From positions 3,692,001 through 3,756,000 of the forward strand of contig NZ_CP115913.1 in assembly GCF_027938815.1 (NCBI RefSeq): DNA of 64,000 nucleotides. Reading direction: 5' to 3'. This DNA is from Oceanirhabdus sp. W0125-5 (lineage in GTDB: Bacteria; Bacillota; Clostridia; Clostridiales; Clostridiaceae). Below, one piece after another: positions 62,175 to 64,000 of this stretch (the first letter of the stretch is position 1; each line of letters starts with the position of its first letter). The notes under the pieces are model-generated. The model was not told the DNA's origin. It did not search any database and was given only the letters and a program-made list of their open reading frames with translations. A program made the translations under genes and the position numbers.

Positions 62175-64000
62175 TTACTCTTTAATTTTCTCCACAACAA
62201 TTTCTCCATTTTCATCCATATAAGCATGTACATCTCTACATTCCTCTTCAATTACATATTCAATCTTTCCTATAATTAATTTAGTATTAGGAAATGCTTT
62301 TTGGATGTAAATATGACCTTCTTTCTCTACTTGTATAGTAGTCCTAACTCTACCACCACTACCAACAATACTGCATTTTATTTCTTTTCTCGCTTGTAGA
62401 GTTCCACCTCTAGCAACCGAATTTTCAACAAAATATATATTTCCATCAGCGAAAATGTCGGATATATACTCACCTTTACCAGTAATATATACATCTCCAT
62501 AACTTACAATTTTAGAATCCTGGATATAGTTTAACTTAATGTTTGATTGTGCTAACTCTTCACTATAAAATCTACCTTGTTCATTTTTTAATAAAGTTAA
62601 TACCTTGCCCAATTCTTCTATATTATTTATGTTTATAGGCCCTAAACCTGTAAGTTTATTCTTTAGAATACTCACAATTACTTTTACCCTATCATCTTTT
62701 GATGCCACTAGAGCTTCATACTCCTCAATGTCTTTCTCAAGCTTTTTAAATCTTTTCTCAATGAGTATCTTAACAACTTCACCAAGTTTAACATTACTTC
62801 CCAACATTTTACTCTTAAACACTTGATCAGCCATGTTTTTTAGTTCAGTAATTGTTGAAATTAGACTATTAATAGAATTAAGTATTTTTTTATTAAAGAA
62901 CTCATCTTTACCTGATGAAATACTTGAAGTAACTACATTTCCGTCAATTGTTATATCCTCTTTTGATACTATTTCTGCTCCTGAAGCACCACTGTGAATA
63001 CAAACTGATTTTCCACTATGCACTTTCATTCCATCTAAGACATCACCAAAAACTTCTATATTACCATCAAATTTCACATCACCTGTAGAAAGATCAACAC
63101 TTCCATTTATCACATAGACAGGTTCTATTGAAAAAGTATATCCCTTTTTCACTGGCTTACCAGTTTCAGTTGCAATAATTTTATTATCAAAAAAGGCACA
63201 TCCCTTGCCTGCATTAATATTAATTTTCTTACCTTCATTAGCTGTAATCTTATTACCATAGACATCTTTTCCATTGATAGCAGTTAATCCTTTTATTAAT
63301 TCACATAGTATCTCTCCGCTTTTAATAGTTTGAATATGACCAATAGATTTATAATCTACATTTCCTTTATTATCTTTCACAGGAACTTTATTTTCATTAT
63401 ATTTTAATATCAATCGATCATCAGTACCATTTTGCGGAACACATCCTTGAGCAACAATTAACTTTTCAACTTTATTTTTTTCGGATATCATTTTTATATT
63501 ATCCTTTAGCAGTCCATAAGTTATTTTAAACTTAGCAAGGATATCAACAATTTCCTCTACGGTGTACCCTGGTGGATAAACCTCTTCCTTCTTTGAAGAC
63601 CCCACTATTAGATCTGTCATTTCTATAGAATCTTTTATTTCATAAACCCGCTTAGGTATAATTTCCAAATTAATGTATGCTTCTGTTTTATCATCACTTA
63701 TAGAGACGTTTATTTCTCTTTTTCCTTCAACCTCTTCTCCTATCCATGTAATATCATCCTCATTGGATACCGGCGTTTTTTTATCAATTTTTTCTCCATT
63801 CAGTTTGAGGATAATTTCTTTAGTAGGCGTTATAGTTGCTTTTCTTCCCCCAGCTTTAGGATTAATGACTTCAATTTTACCACCACTAATAATTATTTTC
63901 CCGTCAATATCTTCAAGCATTGGTTTCTTTACAGATATTTTAAAAGATTTCTTAAATAAACTTTTCTTTTCTTCAATTATTTCATACTTTAAATCCTTAA
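62175..64000 (-). CDS. FapA/DUF342 flagellar assembly-type protein (5' end outside window)
   Basis: The frame is open to the right edge. Upstream of the internal ATG at 63920 it reads KDLKYEIIEEKKSLFKKSFKISVKKP without a stop, a segment common near the N-terminus of clostridial FapA, so the true start lies beyond 64000. The visible part contains the DUF342 beta-helix core (GVVTS-like repeats, IEVFGDVLDGMKVHSGKSVCIHSG, SSGKDEFFNKKILNS coiled coil) and a C-terminal half ending EIVVEKIKE. It is often encoded beside chemotaxis/flagellar genes; its precise role is uncertain. Confidence 0.85.
   Translation of the reverse strand, partial: KDLKYEIIEEKKSLFKKSFKISVKKPMLEDIDGKIIISGGKIEVINPKAGGRKATITPTKEIILKLNGEKIDKKTPVSNEDDITWIGEEVEGKREINVSISDDKTEAYINLEIIPKRVYEIKDSIEMTDLIVGSSKKEEVYPPGYTVEEIVDILAKFKITYGLLKDNIKMISEKNKVEKLIVAQGCVPQNGTDDRLILKYNENKVPVKDNKGNVDYKSIGHIQTIKSGEILCELIKGLTAINGKDVYGNKITANEGKKININAGKGCAFFDNKIIATETGKPVKKGYTFSIEPVYVINGSVDLSTGDVKFDGNIEVFGDVLDGMKVHSGKSVCIHSGASGAEIVSKEDITIDGNVVTSSISSGKDEFFNKKILNSINSLISTITELKNMADQVFKSKMLGSNVKLGEVVKILIEKRFKKLEKDIEEYEALVASKDDRVKVIVSILKNKLTGLGPININNIEELGKVLTLLKNEQGRFYSEELAQSNIKLNYIQDSKIVSYGDVYITGKGEYISDIFADGNIYFVENSVARGGTLQARKEIKCSIVGSGGRVRTTIQVEKEGHIYIQKAFPNTKLIIGKIEYVIEEECRDVHAYMDENGEIVVEKIKE

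Noticed and set aside
1..64000. CRISPR arrays, tRNA, rRNA, insertion sequences or phage genes
   Set aside because: No regularly spaced repeats, tRNA-like cloverleafs, transposase reading frames or terminal inverted repeats were seen.

Overview
The window is AT-rich (roughly 70% A+T), low-GC Gram-positive DNA. Nearly every gene is on the minus strand and belongs to a flagellar, chemotaxis and flagellin-glycosylation locus. A fused FliR-FlhB protein, a FliY-type FliN, CheC/CheD, FliW/CsrA, a FliB flagellin methylase and a Maf-type glycosyltransferase together point to Clostridium sensu stricto. The species cannot be fixed from the sequence. All genes are described in their direction of transcription, from high to low coordinates.

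Right part (64000-53603): fapA (cut by the window edge), a CheW-like gene, cheD, cheB, cheR, cheA, cheC, cheY, cheW, fliM and fliY form one tight chemotaxis/switch operon that ends in a perfect 12-bp hairpin. Next (53477-45885) a sigma-28 promoter drives flgM, flgN, flgK, flgL, fliW, csrA, flaG, a small ORF, fliS, fliD and a fliT-like gene. The main flagellin (45657-44839) has its own sigma-28 promoter and a leader of about 175 nt carrying a near-consensus CsrA-binding hairpin. It is followed by maf, a 103-residue unknown and fliB.

Middle (41128-38195): a decayed cassette of a third nonulosonate-type pathway. ATP-grasp, NeuB-like, PseG-like and SpsF-like pseudogenes carry stops, frameshifts and deletions; one methyltransferase ORF survives intact. 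Then (37766-26715) comes an apparently active pseudaminic-acid-type set: ATP-grasp, HAD phosphatase, SpsF-like cytidylyltransferase, two methyltransferases, PseI and PseG, then a second flagellin, PseC, an epimerase and a PseB-like dehydratase. A third, divergent flagellin (26652-25798) with its own sigma-28 promoter separates this from a legionaminic-acid operon (25513-19374): legF, legI, legG, ptmE, legB, legC. Neither pathway has its expected N-acetyltransferase (PseH or LegH) in the window.

Left part (18844-1): the fla operon flgB, flgC, fliE, fliF, fliG, fliH, fliI, fliJ, fliK, flgD, a TIGR02530-type gene, flgE, flbD, motA, motB, fliL, fliO-like, fliP, fliQ, fliR-flhB, flhA and flhF (cut by the edge). 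fliF is split by one extra A in an A8 run. A strong intrinsic-terminator hairpin lies inside the operon between flgE and flbD.

Four promoters share the pattern TAAA-N15-(T/G)ACGATAA (flgM, main flagellin, divergent flagellin, pseC). This ties sugar synthesis directly to the late flagellar regulon. The sigma-28 gene itself is not in the window.
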